This document shows positions 52,464-53,049 of a stretch of DNA of 53,049 nt, piece after piece; position 1 is the stretch's first letter, and every line of letters begins with the position of its first letter. The DNA is from an uncultured Bacilli bacterium (GTDB taxonomy: Bacteria > Bacillota_I > Bacilli_A > RF39 > UBA660). The notes below the pieces were generated by a model. The model saw nothing but the letters and a program-made list of their open reading frames with translations. It was not told the DNA's origin and did no database searches. The stretch covers positions 1 through 53,049 of the forward strand of contig CANROW010000008.1 of assembly GCA_947632345.1 (NCBI GenBank), read 5' to 3'. The position numbers and the translations under genes were made by a program.

Positions 52464-52586
52464 AATGAGTAATATGGTAGGTCTCCCAGTCCCTACTTAT
52501 ATTCTTTCGGCCTAAGCCTACTCGGACTTACTAGCAAGTAGTAAGCGTCAGTGCAAGAAGAATATTTACACCCTCAATATTACTCG
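52434..52586 (-). ncRNA. Structured RNA B of the RNA-nuclease module
   Basis: About 150 nt with TATAAT at 52593-52598. Elements in order: closing strand GAGTAATAT (pairs with ATATTACTC), inner stem AATATTCTT/AAGAATAT, hairpin CTTACTA-CTTGC-TAGTAAG, hairpin GGC-TTAG-GCC, hairpin GTAGG/CCTAC, then the terminator. It ends about 25 nt before the PBECR-like gene. The parts match those of RNA A in order, with changed stem bases. Candidate RNA antitoxin or attenuator. Confidence 0.65.
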
Positions 52587-52617
52587 CTTATAATTATAAG
52601 AATATCTAATTTCAACA

Positions 52618-52716
52618 TATGTCGAAAAAGATACTATAATTATCTGTTTGTAAAACAAACTCACATAATAACTTATGTGTTGCATATTGTAACACATAGA
52701 AAAATTTGTGTCAACA
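52618..52716. other. Insertion carrying a strong promoter
   Basis: A 99-bp segment present only in copy 2, bounded by TCAACA direct repeats. It contains hairpins (CACATAA/TTATGTG and GTTTG/CAAAC) and supplies a promoter towards RNA B. It could be a small mobile insertion with a 6-bp duplication, or copy 1 could have lost it by recombination between TCAACA repeats. Confidence 0.6.
52686..52714 (-). promoter_or_regulatory. Consensus-like promoter towards RNA B and the PBECR-like gene
   Basis: TTGACA (52709-52714), 17 nt, TACAAT (52686-52691) on the minus strand. The -35 spans the TCAACA junction. Confidence 0.65.
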
Positions 52717-52795
52717 ATACAGTAAGCCACTATCAACTTACACAATAATATTACTATAAATGTTGTTGCAATTCAATATAGATTTTGGACAAAAA

Positions 52796-52888
52796 ATGTT
52801 TTTTATAATTTCATATTTTGTCTTATTATTCATCATTACATATATTTATGTATTTTCCTACAACATAGTAAAAAAACTAGTCGTTTAG
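52796..52888 (+). CDS. Possible small membrane peptide, copy 2
   Basis: A 30-residue ORF, MFFIISYFVLLFIITYIYVF then SYNIVKKLVV, nearly all hydrophobic with two Lys near the end. It is in frame with the ORF of copy 1 across the direct repeat. It resembles type I toxin peptides such as Fst-type proteins in size and layout, not in sequence. Translation is not proven; the Shine-Dalgarno is weak. Confidence 0.4.
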   Translation: MFFIISYFVLLFIITYIYVFSYNIVKKLVV

Positions 52889-52931
52889 ACCAGCTCTTAA
52901 ATTACATCAGACTATTTACTTAATAATTTAT

Positions 52932-52963
52932 AAAAAAATAAAACCCTTATCAAATAAGGGTTA
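52932..52963 (-). terminator. tRNA-Glu(UUC) terminator
   Basis: AACCCTTA/TAAGGGTT stem followed on the minus strand by TTATTTTTTT. Confidence 0.8.
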
Positions 52964-52972
52964 TGTCAAATA

Positions 52973-53049
52973 TGGTGACCAGTACGGGATTCGGACCCGT
53001 GAATGCTGCCGTGAAAGGGCAGTGTGTTAAGCCACTTCACCAACTGGCC
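52973..53049 (-). tRNA. tRNA-Glu (anticodon UUC)
   Basis: A complete cloverleaf of 77 nt whose first base is the last base of the window. The acceptor arm is GGCCAGT/ACTGGTC with encoded CCA. The anticodon stem CTGCC/GGCAG holds the loop CTTTCAC (anticodon UUC), and the T arm is ACGGG-TCCGAAT-CCCGT. The accessory island lies on its 3' side, a common integration target. Confidence 0.93.

Larger units (their letters stand above)
52587..52873. repeat. Direct repeat copy 2, with a 99-bp insertion
   Basis: The second copy of the block at 51675-51850. The match is interrupted at 52618-52716 by extra DNA flanked by TCAACA on both sides. The repeat again carries the RNA promoter and a short hydrophobic ORF on the other strand. 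Confidence 0.9.

Noticed and set aside
52609-52627. LexA-box-like sequence CAACATATGTCG near the RNA B promoter
   Set aside because: Only the ACATATGT core is palindromic and the outer bases mismatch; it sits at an insertion boundary, not within a promoter spacer. Too weak to claim SOS control.
51675-52873. CRISPR array or tracrRNA in the repeated block
   Set aside because: There are only two long, imperfect copies with no regular short repeat-spacer spacing, and no cas gene is in the window.
1-53049. Mycoplasma-like recoding of TGA
   Set aside because: Genes such as truB, mutM, ylxR and DUF4186 end correctly at TGA, and Trp is encoded by TGG throughout.

Overview
The window looks like a chromosomal segment from an AT-rich, low-GC Gram-positive bacterium. 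The standard genetic code is used: TGA is a stop and Trp is TGG, so this is not Mycoplasma code 4. Peptidoglycan (MltG), lipoprotein (LspA, lipobox) and sortase genes point to a walled cell. Gene content and order resemble Bacillus: rimP-nusA-ylxR-infB-rbfA, and ireB-ruvX-yrzB-mltG-trmR-trhP1-trhP2 next to greA. My best guess is an uncultured gut Bacilli lineage (RF39/Erysipelotrichia-like). That is inference from style and gene content, not from a database match.

Layout. 0-2 kb: an unknown gene divergent from self-regulated lexA, then a structured RNA that is probably 6S RNA. 2-7 kb: the nusA-infB translation operon, with an attenuator-like leader, a single-domain RimP and an added HNH-like small protein. 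7-12 kb: queH, a ClpX-like unfoldase with a non-ClpX N-terminal region, yceD-rpmF, a transglutaminase-like protein and tmcAL. 12.2-13.6 kb: a tnpB-only IS200/IS605-type element whose promoter carries a LexA-box-like palindrome. 13.6-24 kb: pyk, an alpha/beta hydrolase, T-box-controlled hisS-aspS, and polA-mutM-truB. 24-28.4 kb: a VirB2-like/VirB6-like membrane pair beside a class B sortase. 28.4-47 kb: topA, a hexose-phosphate mutase, tig, greA, a dNTPase, the tRNA U34-modification/ireB-ruvX-mltG cluster, a rhomboid, rluD-lspA, tRNA-Glu(CUC), SPFH-NfeD and gltX. 47-50.7 kb: a DUF4358 lipoprotein-MBOAT-DHHW exopolymer O-acylation cassette. 50.7-53 kb: an accessory island ending at tRNA-Glu(UUC).

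The most interesting part is the 51.3-52.9 kb island. The same module occurs twice in tandem. Each copy has a small structured RNA on the minus strand that ends in an intrinsic terminator. About 25-30 nt beyond it lies a gene for a PBECR/barnase-like small protein, intact in copy B and decayed in copy A. Upstream lies a duplicated segment of about 180 bp whose opposite strand encodes a short hydrophobic peptide. The two RNAs differ in sequence but keep the same stems, including a hairpin with an identical TTAG tetraloop on different stems. This resembles a type III-like (RNA antitoxin, terminator, toxin) arrangement, possibly with a type I-like peptide, and I do not recognise it as a described family.

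Many terminators overlap stop codons and serve converging genes. Strong sigma-A promoters (TTGACA-like, N16-18, TATAAT-like) can be assigned to most operons. All assignments come from reading the sequence; no searches were run.
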